A stretch of DNA of 15,485 bases from Thermoplasmata archaeon. GTDB lineage: Archaea; Thermoplasmatota; Thermoplasmata; Lutacidiplasmatales; UBA184. Made by a program: the position numbers and the translations under genes. Below the pieces are notes generated by a model. The model was not told the origin of the DNA. It made no database searches and saw only the letters and a list, made by a program, of their open reading frames with translations. The stretch spans positions 1 to 15,485 of the forward strand of contig JASHUJ010000034.1 in NCBI GenBank assembly GCA_030040035.1, given 5' to 3'. This document shows positions 6,133-13,282 of the stretch, in pieces; positions within the stretch are counted from its first letter, which is position 1; every line of letters starts with the position of its first letter.

Positions 6133-7271
6133 GCGACCGGCTCTTCCCGGCGCAGGAGATCGGGAGCCTCGCGAAGCCGCGCTGGCAGCTCCTCGGGCAA
6201 CGCGGCGAGCCGCTCGACGCCAAGGCTCGCGCGGAGTTCGTCGAGGCGGACCGCCGGCTGGGGCTCGGCGCGGACCTCCCGTCGGCGCGGGACGCGCTGC
6301 TCGCGGACCGGGCGCGCGAGCTCGGGGCGGACGGGGTCCGGGATCTGGGCGCGCTCTTCGCCCTGCGCTACCTCGAGGCCGCCGGACTGGACCGCGTCTA
6401 CGACGGCGAGGCCCGACGGATCGAGATGTACGAGTACCCCATCCGGCAGATGCACGGCTTCCGGTTCCAGGGGCACGTGCGCTCGTTCGACAACAAGTAC
6501 TACCTCAAGGCCGCGGTCACCGACGAGATCCGGCTCGAGCACCCGTACCACCTCGAGGAGTACGACTTCGTGAAGCGCCACGCCCACGGCGAACCGAAGC
6601 TCCCGATCACCGGCCCCTACACGCTCGCCGACTGGTCGTACAACGAGTACTATCTCGCCCGTCAGCCCGGCTGGAAGGGCCGTTCCGCCCGCCGGGCCGC
6701 GCAGCGCGAGTTCGTCGTCGATCTCGCTCGCCGCGCCCTCCGCCCGACGATCCAGGCCCTGGTCGAGCGGGGCTGTCGCGTGATCCAGATCGACGAGCCC
6801 GCGGCCGGGACCCACCCGGACGAGGCGGCCCTCGTCGTCGAGGGGTTCAACGCGGCGACCGAGGGGATCGACGCGGAGTTCTCGATGCACATCTGCTACT
6901 CGGACTACCGGGCGCTCCTCCCCGAACTCCTGGAAGCGAAGCGGTGCCGGCAGTGGGCGTGGGAGTTCGCGAACCGGGACTCGACGGGCCACGACGGCTA
7001 CGAGGTCCTCTCGGCCCTGCGCGAGTACGGCGATACGCGGCAGATCGGGCTCGGCGTGGTCGACGTCCACCGCGACGAGGTCGAGGCGCCGGAGCTCGTC
7101 GCGGACCGCATCCGCCGGGCGTCGGGCTACCTCGGCGACCCGCATCGCATCTGGGTCAACCCGGACTGCGGCCTCCGGACGCGGAGCCTCCCGGTCGCGC
7201 GGGCGAAGCTCGAGGCGGTCGTCGCGGGCGCGACCCTCGCCCGGAGCGCGATCGAGAACCCGCGACGCTAG
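6129..7271 (+). CDS. metE: Methionine synthase, cobalamin-independent type, core catalytic MetE
   Basis: This 380-residue enzyme is equivalent to the C-terminal catalytic half of bacterial MetE and transfers a methyl group to homocysteine to make methionine. It begins with FPAQEIGSLAKPRW (6-19). It has LPITGPYTLADWSYNEYY (158-175), IQIDEPA (219-225) with the homocysteine-binding Asp222, and all four zinc ligands: His254 and Cys256 in MHICYSD, Glu279 in WAWEFANRD, and Cys347 in VNPDCGLRTRS. Bacterial MetE is about 750 residues and uses methyltetrahydropteroyl-polyglutamate; characterised core MetE proteins without the N-terminal half can use methylcobalamin. The methyl donor here is therefore unknown. 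Translation is coupled to the upstream paralogue by a GTGA overlap with a GGAGG ribosome site. Its TAG stop is interlocked with the stop of map on the other strand in CTAG. Confidence 0.93.
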   Translation: MSDRLFPAQEIGSLAKPRWQLLGQRGEPLDAKARAEFVEADRRLGLGADLPSARDALLADRARELGADGVRDLGALFALRYLEAAGLDRVYDGEARRIEMYEYPIRQMHGFRFQGHVRSFDNKYYLKAAVTDEIRLEHPYHLEEYDFVKRHAHGEPKLPITGPYTLADWSYNEYYLARQPGWKGRSARRAAQREFVVDLARRALRPTIQALVERGCRVIQIDEPAAGTHPDEAALVVEGFNAATEGIDAEFSMHICYSDYRALLPELLEAKRCRQWAWEFANRDSTGHDGYEVLSALREYGDTRQIGLGVVDVHRDEVEAPELVADRIRRASGYLGDPHRIWVNPDCGLRTRSLPVARAKLEAVVAGATLARSAIENPRR

Positions 7272-8161
7272 CCCGAGTCCCCCGATGCGCCGGTGAGCAC
7301 CTCGGCGCGGTCGGGTCCGACGAGCACCGTGTGCTCGGCCTGGGCGACCCAGCCGCCCGCCTCCTCGACGAACACCGCGTACGTCTGCAGGGCGCGGCGG
7401 GCCCGGCGGAGGGCCGCCGCTTCCTCGGGAGTGGACGCCCAGCGCGTAGCGAACGGCAACGTGTGGAACCGAGCGAACATCGCCGCGAGGGCCGGGTCGG
7501 CGGGGCCGGGGTCCCCGCGGAACCGGGCGATGTTGCCGAACGGGCCGTTCTCGATGCGACCCGCGCCGTTCGTGGCGAACGGCTCGATCGCGATCACCTC
7601 GCCCTCCTCCAGGGTCGCGTCCGACATGCCGGGCACGTTCGGGATCGCCTTGCCCGCGTGCAGGAGGAAGCGCTCGATCGAATGGCCGGTGAGGTTCTCG
7701 ATCGGCTTCAAGCCCCGGGCCCGGATCGCTTCGGCGATCGCGCGGCTCACCTCGTCGACCCGGACGCCGGGACGGACGCGGGCGATCCCCGCGGCCCGGG
7801 CCTCGCGCGCGGCCCGGACGAGGTTCTCGTACCGGTGGGTCCCGCCGACCTCGACGGTCTCGGCCGTGTCGGCGATCGCCCCGTCGAGGTGGGCCCCCAC
7901 GTCGACCTTCACGAGGTCGCCCGCGACGAACGTCGCTTCGTCGTCGCGGGACGGCGTGTAGTGGGCCGCCTCCTGGTTCCGCGAGAGGTTGACCGGGAAC
8001 GCCGGGGCGGCCCCCTGCTCCCGGATGTACTGCTCGACCGCGTCCGCGACCTCTCGCCGCCGCGCGCCGGGGACCGTGAGCCGGACGCCCAGTTGGCGGG
8101 CGCGATCGGAGATCGCGCCCGCCCGACGCCACCGCTCGAGGTCCTCAGGGTAGTGCGCCAT
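7268..8161 (-). CDS. map: Methionine aminopeptidase, type II (archaeal)
   Basis: This 297-residue metallopeptidase removes the initiator methionine from new proteins in the cytoplasm. The five metal ligands of the pita-bread fold are visible: Asp87 in VKVDVGAHLDG, Asp98 in IADTAETV, His160 in NLTGHSIERF, Glu193 in IEPFATNG and Glu276 in AQAEHTVLV. His68 in EAAHYTP is the conserved substrate-site histidine. Residues between about 195 and 260, after His160 and Glu193, form the helical insertion that marks type II enzymes. The length matches archaeal homologues. The ATG at 8161 follows the yrdC stop by 8 bases, and a GAGGG motif precedes it, so it is the last gene of an ndk-yrdC-map operon. A longer in-frame reading upstream is shadow of yrdC. 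Confidence 0.95.
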   Translation of the reverse strand: MAHYPEDLERWRRAGAISDRARQLGVRLTVPGARRREVADAVEQYIREQGAAPAFPVNLSRNQEAAHYTPSRDDEATFVAGDLVKVDVGAHLDGAIADTAETVEVGGTHRYENLVRAAREARAAGIARVRPGVRVDEVSRAIAEAIRARGLKPIENLTGHSIERFLLHAGKAIPNVPGMSDATLEEGEVIAIEPFATNGAGRIENGPFGNIARFRGDPGPADPALAAMFARFHTLPFATRWASTPEEAAALRRARRALQTYAVFVEEAGGWVAQAEHTVLVGPDRAEVLTGASGDSG

Positions 8162-8169
8162 CGGCCCTC

Positions 8170-8736
8170 TCAGCGACGCTCGATCGCGCGGGGGGTCCCG
8201 CGGGTAAGGTCGACGAGGGTCGACGGTCGACCCGAGCCCCGGGGCGGGGCCGCGACGTACACCTCGACCGCGCCCCCGAACGTCCGACGTGCCTCGCGGA
8301 TCGTGCGGCACGGAGGCTGACCGTGCAGGTTCGCCGAGGTCGCGGTGATCGGGCCCACGCGCCGGGCGAGCTCGCGGGCCGCCGGATGATCCGGCAGGCG
8401 GAGTCCGAGCGTGCCGCCGGGTCCGAAGAGCGCCGGGGCGAGTGATCGCCGGGCGGACCGGGACGGGCGAGCCACGAGCGTGAACGGCCCCGGCAGATGG
8501 GTGCGCGCGAACCGGAGCGCCGGCGGCTCGAGATCCGTCCACGCCTCGACGTCGGCGAGCGAGCTCACGGCCAGCGAGATCGGTTGATCGGGGGCGCGCT
8601 GCTTCACGCGGGCGAGCCGCTCGACCGCCCGGTCGTCGGTCGCCCGCGCGCCGAGACCGAGGAGGGTGTCGGTCGGGTAGACGACGAGCCCGCCCGCGCG
8701 GAGCGCCCGGGCGGCCGCGCCGAGGCTCGGACCCAT
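8170..8736 (-). CDS. L-threonylcarbamoyladenylate synthase (YrdC/TsaC/Sua5 family)
   Basis: This 188-residue protein makes threonylcarbamoyl-AMP from threonine, bicarbonate and ATP, the first step of t6A modification at position 37 of ANN-decoding tRNAs. YrdC-domain motifs appear in order: VVYPTDTLLGLG (18-29), VKQRAPDQPISL (44-55), LPGPFTLV (81-88), GTLGLRLPDH (108-117), ITATSANLHGQPP (130-142) and PSTLVDLT (171-178). It consists only of the YrdC domain, without the C-terminal Sua5 domain found in many archaeal and eukaryotic Sua5 proteins, so it has the short TsaC layout. It starts 4 bases after the ndk stop and ends 8 bases before map. Its nearest Shine-Dalgarno-like motif (GAGGA, 8751-8755) is rather far, at 14 bases. 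Confidence 0.93.
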   Translation of the reverse strand: MGPSLGAAARALRAGGLVVYPTDTLLGLGARATDDRAVERLARVKQRAPDQPISLAVSSLADVEAWTDLEPPALRFARTHLPGPFTLVARPSRSARRSLAPALFGPGGTLGLRLPDHPAARELARRVGPITATSANLHGQPPCRTIREARRTFGGAVEVYVAAPPRGSGRPSTLVDLTRGTPRAIERR

Positions 8737-8740
8737 CGGC

Positions 8741-9199
8741 CTAGAAGTACTCCTCGCCGACGCGCGAGTAGGCGAGGAGCTCCTCGGGCTCGAAGTAGAG
8801 CGCGAGCTCGCGCGCGGCGGACTCGGGCGAGTCGGAAGCGTGGACGAGGTTGGGGGTGATCCCGAGCCCGTAGTCCCCGCGGATCGTGCCGGGGGCGGCT
8901 GTCTGGGGGTTCGTCGCGCCGGTGAGCAGGCGCACGACCCCGATCGCGCTGCGGCCCTCGAGCGCGATCGCGACCGCCGGTCCGCTCGTGATGTGCTGCA
9001 TCAGCGCGGGATAGAACGGCTTGCCCTCGTGCTCGGCGTAGTGGCGTTGCGCGAGCTCCGGAACGACCTGGAGCGTCTTCGCGGCGAGGATCTTGAGGCC
9101 CTTGCGCTCGAGCCGGGCGACGATCTCGCCGACGAGACCGCGTCGCACCGCGTCGGGCTTGAGGACGACCAGCGTCCGTTCGAGGTTGCCTTCCGGCAT
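8741..9199 (-). CDS. ndk: Nucleoside diphosphate kinase
   Basis: This 152-residue enzyme equalises NTP and NDP pools by a ping-pong phosphotransfer through a histidine. Family marks are TLVVLKPDAVRRGLVGEI (9-26), HYAEHEGKPFYPALMQHI (53-70), SGPAVAIALEG (72-82), LLTGATNPQTAAPGTIRGDY (91-110) and the active-site NLVHASDS with His120 (117-124). The length is normal for the family. It is the first gene of an operon with yrdC and map, all three concerned with nucleotide or early protein maturation functions. An AAAAGCTTAC box about 29 bases upstream suggests a leaderless transcript. The ribosomal-protein neighbourhood (rpl7ae, rps28e, rpl24e) seen beside ndk in many archaea is absent. Confidence 0.96.
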   Translation of the reverse strand: MPEGNLERTLVVLKPDAVRRGLVGEIVARLERKGLKILAAKTLQVVPELAQRHYAEHEGKPFYPALMQHITSGPAVAIALEGRSAIGVVRLLTGATNPQTAAPGTIRGDYGLGITPNLVHASDSPESAARELALYFEPEELLAYSRVGEEYF

Positions 9200-9223
9200 C
9201 GGCCCGCCGAACCCCAGCGAGGG

Positions 9224-9233
9224 GTAAGCTTTT
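9224..9233 (-). promoter_or_regulatory. TATA-like box for the ndk-yrdC-map operon
   Basis: The minus strand reads AAAAGCTTAC, centred about 29 bases before the ndk ATG at 9199. It lies in the divergent interval shared with the membrane-protein gene starting at 9301. Confidence 0.5.
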
Positions 9234-9271
9234 CGCGGGACCGCGTCCGGAGCCCCCGAACGCCCGGGACG

Positions 9272-9279
9272 ATTTGTAG
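9272..9279 (+). promoter_or_regulatory. TATA-like box for the five-helix membrane protein
   Basis: ATTTGTAG is centred about 26 bases before the ATG at 9301 and is the only AT-rich stretch on this side of the divergent region. It probably drives the membrane-protein gene and the methyltransferase behind it. Confidence 0.45.
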
Positions 9280-9300
9280 GGGGCCCGGCTCGGACGGCCG

Positions 9301-9906
9301 ATGTCGTCCGGGCCGTCCAGCGCGCTCTCGACCGAGCTCATCCTCGTCGCGATCATCGCGCTCTTCCTCGTCCGCCGCACCTACGCCCAGCTCACGGGCG
9401 CGCCCTATTCCGGCGCGCGACTGTACGTCTTCGCCGGCATCTACGTGCTCATCTTCGCGGTCTTCGGTTCCGCGACGATCTATGCCGCGATCACCCTCTG
9501 GGGTCCGGCCGCGTACGCGCTGCTCGTCCCGTATGCCCTCCTCCCGATCGTCGTCGCCCTGCTCGCGGCGCCGTTCGTCGAGCGAATCGTGCACTTCGAG
9601 CAACGCGCCGGGGGTCAGTGGTACTACAAGCTCCCCTGGCACGTTCCGGTGCTGTACCTCGTTTTGTTCCTCGCCCGGCTGAGCGCCGAGATCGCGGTGT
9701 TCGGCGCCTCCGCCTTCAATCTCCCGCCGCCGCCGCCCCCCTCCGTCCTGGCGCTCGTCCTGCTCATCGTCGTGGACCTGCTCTTCGCGACGAGCCTGGG
9801 CCTCCTGGTCGGGCGGGGGCTCGGGGTCATCCGGGCCCACACGCGCTTGATGGCGGCGGCCCCGACGCCGCCGACCCCGCCGTCCCCTCCGCTGCCCGGG
9901 GCGTGA
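9301..9906 (+). CDS. Five-helix integral membrane protein of unknown function
   Basis: This is a 201-residue hydrophobic protein. Likely membrane helices are about residues 11-25, 41-62, 70-93, 115-137 and 149-172. A conserved-looking loop follows the first helix (VRRTYAQLTGAPYSGARLY, 24-42), and there is a hexaproline run at 142-147 before the last helix. The C-terminus is a Pro/Ala tail (PTPPTPPSPPLPG). The helix-RRTY-QLTG-x-YS arrangement is reminiscent of small CcdC/DUF1453-like membrane proteins, but this is only an impression. No catalytic residues or ligand sites are evident. The gene ends 18 bases before a methyltransferase on the same strand, so the two are probably co-transcribed. 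Confidence 0.85.
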   Translation: MSSGPSSALSTELILVAIIALFLVRRTYAQLTGAPYSGARLYVFAGIYVLIFAVFGSATIYAAITLWGPAAYALLVPYALLPIVVALLAAPFVERIVHFEQRAGGQWYYKLPWHVPVLYLVLFLARLSAEIAVFGASAFNLPPPPPPSVLALVLLIVVDLLFATSLGLLVGRGLGVIRAHTRLMAAAPTPPTPPSPPLPGA

Positions 9907-9924
9907 ACCCGGGCGAGACGCACC

Positions 9925-10749
9925 GTGCCGCGCAGCGTCCCGGAGATCCACCCGGCCGTCCGGGGGTTCGATCGCGCCGCCTCCACGTACGAGCGCGGCC
10001 GTCCGGACTATCCGGCCGCGGCGGTCGAGCGCCTGGGCCGGGCGCTCGGGCTCCGACGCGGCACGACGGTCGTCGAGCTCGGGAGCGGCACGGGGAAGCT
10101 CACCCGATCGCTCGCGCCCCTCGGTGCCGCCCGCGTCGCGATCGAACCGACGCCCGGTATGCGCCGCGTTTTCGCCCGGACCGTGCCCGACGTCCCGGTC
10201 CTCCCGGGCCGCGCCGAGGCGATCCCCCTCCCCGACGGGTTCGCCGACGCGGTGGTCGCCGCGCAGGCGTTCCACTGGTTCGACCCGGACCGGGCACTCC
10301 CCGAGATCGCCCGCATCCTCCGGCCGACGGGGTCGGTCGCGATGATCTGGAACTTCCGCGACGAGTCCGTGGGATGGTCCCGGAGCCTGACCGAGATCAT
10401 GGCCGCGTACCGGACGGACGAGCGGACCCGGCGCGCCGACGCGGCGCCGACCACCCGCGACCCTCGCTGGCAGCGTGCGATCCGATCCCCCCGGAGCCCG
10501 TTCGGCCGGCTCCATCGAGCCTCGTTCCGCCATGTCCAGCGGGCGCCCCGCGCGACGTTCGTGCTCCGGGTGCTGTCCGTGAGCGTGATCGCGGCGCTGC
10601 CGTCCGCGGAGCGGCGACGCGTGGCCCGTCGGGTGCGACGGCTGCTCGACGCGGATCCCGCGACCCGGGGTCGCGCGGTCCTCGAGCTCCCGTACCGGAC
10701 CGATCTCTTCTGGGCGCGGAAGAAAGGCGCGGGCCAGCGGGAGGGCTAA
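9925..10749 (+). CDS. Class I SAM-dependent methyltransferase (small-molecule type)
   Basis: This 274-residue protein starts with GTG. The N-terminus RGFDRAASTYERGRPDYP (13-30) is the lead-in typical of the UbiE-like / trans-aconitate methyltransferase-like group. Motif I is VELGSGTG (50-57), the ribose-binding acid is Glu74 in IEPTPGM, and motif IV is AQAFHWFDPDRAL (113-125), where the FHWF signature marks this group. IARILRPTGSVAMIWNF (128-144) is the post-motif strand. The C-terminal third is very Arg-rich and poorly defined. The substrate is unknown. The gene at 14425-15237 encodes a clear paralogue with the same lead-in and FHW motif. It likely shares a transcript with the membrane protein just upstream. 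No good ribosome site is seen, so the exact start is less certain than the family. Confidence 0.88.
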   Translation: MPRSVPEIHPAVRGFDRAASTYERGRPDYPAAAVERLGRALGLRRGTTVVELGSGTGKLTRSLAPLGAARVAIEPTPGMRRVFARTVPDVPVLPGRAEAIPLPDGFADAVVAAQAFHWFDPDRALPEIARILRPTGSVAMIWNFRDESVGWSRSLTEIMAAYRTDERTRRADAAPTTRDPRWQRAIRSPRSPFGRLHRASFRHVQRAPRATFVLRVLSVSVIAALPSAERRRVARRVRRLLDADPATRGRAVLELPYRTDLFWARKKGAGQREG

Positions 10750-10751
10750 TC
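10746..10751 (+). promoter_or_regulatory. TATA-like box for the cyclase gene
   Basis: CTAATC overlaps the TAA stop of the preceding methyltransferase and is centred about 26.5 bases before the GTG at 10775. It supports that GTG as the start and suggests the cyclase has its own leaderless transcript. Confidence 0.4.
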
Positions 10752-10774
10752 TCCCCGGGGGCCGATACGACCCC

Positions 10775-12754
10775 GTGGCCGCCCACCGCCGCCTCGCCGC
10801 GATCGTGTTCACCGACCTCGTCGGCTACACCGCGCTCGCGCAGTCGAACGAGCGGGGCGCCCTGGCCCTGGTCGAAGCGCAGGACCGGCTGATCCGGCCG
10901 CTGCTCGAAGCGCACCGCGGCCGGAAGGTCAAGGCGATCGGCGACGGGCTCCTGCTCGAGTTCCGGAACGCGCTCGACGCGGTCGAGTTCGCGGTCGCGT
11001 TCCAGCGGGCGGCGGCCGCCCTCCCGCACGACCCCGGGGCGCCGCCGCTGAGGGTGCGCATCGGCATCCACGTCGGGGACGTCGAGCGGCGGGGTTCCGA
11101 CATCCTCGGCGACGCGGTGAACGTCGCGTCGCGGCTCGAGCCGCTCGCGGAGCCGGGCGGGATCAGCCTCTCGGCCCAGGTGTACGAGCTCGTCCGCAAC
11201 AAGGTCGCCTACCCGCTCGAGAAGCTCGGGGCGCGCACGCTCAAGGGCGTCGCCGAGCCGATGGAGGTGTACCGGGTCGCGCTCGCGGGCCCGACGACGA
11301 GCACGGCCGCGCCCGGGCCGGGGCCCCCGCGCCTCGCGGTGCTGCCGCTCGCCAACATCAGCCCGGACCCGAACGACGGGTACTTCGCGGACGGCCTGAC
11401 CGAGGAGCTCATCTCCGTCCTCTCCCAGATCCGGGGCCTGCGCGTCATCGCGCGGACCTCCGTCAACCAGTACAAGGGGACCACGAAGTCGGTCGGCCAG
11501 ATCGGCGCGGAGCTCGGCGTCACGTCCGTCCTCGAGGGGAGCGTGCGCAAGGCCGGCGACCAATTGCGGATCACGATGCAGCTGATCGACGTGCCCACCC
11601 AGGAGCACCGGTGGGCCCAGACGTACGACCGGCGGCTCGAGAACGTCTTCGCGATCCAGGCGGAGGTCGCCGAGCGCACGGCGGGCGCGCTCCGGGTGGA
11701 GCTGGTGACGCGGGACCGGGAAGCGCTCGGCGAGCGGCCGACGGCGAGCCTCAGCGCATACGAGGCGTACCTCCGGGGGCTCGAGGCGTACCACCGGCGC
11801 GAGGCGGGTTCGGAGCCGTACGCGGGAGCGAAGCGGCACTTCGAGACCGCGATCCGGGAGGATCCGGGCTTCGCGGCCGCCCACGCCTATCTCGCGAACA
11901 TCCTGATCGGCGAGCTGGGATTCACGGCCTCCGCCCGCGACGTCGCGCCGAGCGCCCGCGCGCACGTCGACCGGGCGCTCGAGCTCACCCCGAACTCCTC
12001 CGACGCCCACGCCGCGCGGGGCAACCTCGCCCTGCAGGTCGACCTCGACTGGCCCCGGGCCGAGTCGGAGTTCGAACGGGCGATCGCGCTCAGCCCGAGC
12101 AACGCGAACGCCCATTTCTGGTACGGCTTCCTCCTGGGCACGCTCCTGCGCTACGAGGAGGCCCGGCAGCAGTTCGAGGCGGCGGTCGAGCTCGATCCGT
12201 TGTGGGTGAACGCGCGGACGAACCTCATGGGGACCCTCGCGGCGCTGGGGGAGGTCGACGCGGCGATCGAGCTCGGTCGCAAGACGCTCGCCACGTCCGG
12301 TCCGTCCCCGATGGTGGAAGGTTCGCTCGCCTTCGCGCTCGTGCTGGGCGGCCGGACCGAGGAGGCGCGAACGGTGGCCCAGTCCCTCGCCGACGCGCCC
12401 GGCGCCTATACCCAGGGGATCCACGCCCTCCTGCTGGCCTGGCTGGGCGAGCCCGAGAAGGCGCGCCGCCTCCTTCGGTCGTGGGAGGACGGCGCCGGCC
12501 GGGAGTACGTCCCACCGGGCGTCGCCGCCACGCTCTACGCCATCCTCGGCGAGCGGGAGAAGGCGTTCGACCTCATCGAGCGCGACCTCTCCGAGGGGGA
12601 CCGGACGTTCTGGAACTACTACCAGGCCCCCGCGTTCGACCCGTACCGGTCCGATCCGCGGTTCCTCGCGCTCCTCCGATCCGTCCATCTTCCCACGACG
12701 CCCCCGCGGCGCGTCGCGAACCGGCCGGGAGGCCGGTCGTCCGACGCGCCCTGA
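10775..12754 (+). CDS. Class III adenylate cyclase-like protein with TolB/FlgO-like domain and TPR repeats
   Basis: This 659-residue multidomain protein has three parts. Residues 5-170 form a class III nucleotidyl cyclase domain: metal ligands Asp14 (VFTDLVGYT) and Asp57 (KAIGDGLL), purine-specifying Lys53 and Asp109 (SDILGDAVNVASRLE), and transition-state residues Asn116 and Arg120. All are present, so it should be an active ATP-using cyclase. Residues about 186-305 form the TolB-N/FlgO-like domain found in bacterial cyclase-TPR proteins (LAVLPLANISPDPNDGYFAD, TSVLEGSVRKAG, WAQTYDRRLENVFAIQ). Residues about 330-630 are TPR-like helical pairs (AYEAYLRGLEAYHRR, RHFETAIREDP, FERAIALSPSNANAHFWYG, QFEAAVELDPLWVNA). 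No membrane helix is seen, so it is cytoplasmic. This layout is common in proteobacteria and suggests acquisition from bacteria. Its stop abuts the stop of the opposing nuclease gene. Confidence 0.93.
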   Translation: MAAHRRLAAIVFTDLVGYTALAQSNERGALALVEAQDRLIRPLLEAHRGRKVKAIGDGLLLEFRNALDAVEFAVAFQRAAAALPHDPGAPPLRVRIGIHVGDVERRGSDILGDAVNVASRLEPLAEPGGISLSAQVYELVRNKVAYPLEKLGARTLKGVAEPMEVYRVALAGPTTSTAAPGPGPPRLAVLPLANISPDPNDGYFADGLTEELISVLSQIRGLRVIARTSVNQYKGTTKSVGQIGAELGVTSVLEGSVRKAGDQLRITMQLIDVPTQEHRWAQTYDRRLENVFAIQAEVAERTAGALRVELVTRDREALGERPTASLSAYEAYLRGLEAYHRREAGSEPYAGAKRHFETAIREDPGFAAAHAYLANILIGELGFTASARDVAPSARAHVDRALELTPNSSDAHAARGNLALQVDLDWPRAESEFERAIALSPSNANAHFWYGFLLGTLLRYEEARQQFEAAVELDPLWVNARTNLMGTLAALGEVDAAIELGRKTLATSGPSPMVEGSLAFALVLGGRTEEARTVAQSLADAPGAYTQGIHALLLAWLGEPEKARRLLRSWEDGAGREYVPPGVAATLYAILGEREKAFDLIERDLSEGDRTFWNYYQAPAFDPYRSDPRFLALLRSVHLPTTPPRRVANRPGGRSSDAP

Positions 12755-13282
12755 TCAGTCCGCGAGGACCCGCGCGTCACAGACCCGGACCCACGGGCAA
12801 TGCCGGCATCGCGCCGGCGACGGGGTGGCCCGCCCGTCGTACGGCCGCGCGAGCTCGGCGCGCAGATCGAGGAGCTCCCGGCGCGACGCGTCGTCCCACC
12901 GGATGCGCCAGTCCCGGTCGGAGTAGCGGAGAACGCCGAACGGCGGCGGTCGGCCGGTCGTCTCCTCGACCAGGAGGCAGTACGCCCAGACCTGGACGAT
13001 ATGCGAGCGCGCGGGGCCCCCCCGGGGGGTCGAGCGGCTCTTCGTCTCGACCGGGACCCAGCGGCCGTCGCGCTGCCGTCGGAGCGCGTCGGGGCGACCC
13101 TGGATCCGATACCGCTCCGAACGCAGGACCATCGGGCGGCCGGCGTCGATCGCCACCAGGCTCCCGAGCGCGGACTCCCGGTGCCGGAGCGCGAGGGCCC
13201 GCAGCGCCCAGGCGGCGACGAGCGCCCCGGCCAAGGCGACGTACAGGGCGACGAACGGCGGGGTCAGAAGTAGAGGAACCAT
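12755..13282 (-). CDS. Membrane-anchored Cas4-like PD-(D/E)XK nuclease, catalytic half
   Basis: This is a 175-residue protein. A membrane helix at about residues 8-30 precedes a RecB/Cas4-type nuclease core. Visible catalytic residues are Asp65 in QGRPDALRR, Glu79-x-Lys81 in WVPVETKSR, and the Gln97-x3-Tyr101 motif in HIVQVWAY. The C-terminus has Cys159, Cys162 and Cys168 (ARCRHCPWVRVC), the three-Cys cluster that in Cas4/Dna2-type nucleases joins one N-terminal Cys to hold a 4Fe-4S cluster. That N-terminal Cys and the upstream metal-binding His are absent here but present in the overlapping upstream gene. The ATG at 13282 lies 19 bases inside that gene in the -1 frame, so the pair is either a true two-subunit nuclease or one gene broken by an indel. 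A longer in-frame reading upstream is shadow. Its TGA shares the palindrome TGATCA with the cyclase stop. Confidence 0.82.
   Translation of the reverse strand: MVPLLLTPPFVALYVALAGALVAAWALRALALRHRESALGSLVAIDAGRPMVLRSERYRIQGRPDALRRQRDGRWVPVETKSRSTPRGGPARSHIVQVWAYCLLVEETTGRPPPFGVLRYSDRDWRIRWDDASRRELLDLRAELARPYDGRATPSPARCRHCPWVRVCDARVLAD

Noticed and set aside
9001..10812. A 603-codon minus-strand open frame across ndk, the membrane protein and the methyltransferase
   Set aside because: It is highly charged Arg/Asp/Glu-rich antisense shadow crossing three well-supported genes in other frames.
10397..12688. A 763-codon minus-strand open frame opposite the cyclase
   Set aside because: It is low-complexity Arg/Glu/Leu/Val-rich sequence mirroring the cyclase codons, with no domain motif; long antisense frames are expected in very GC-rich genes.
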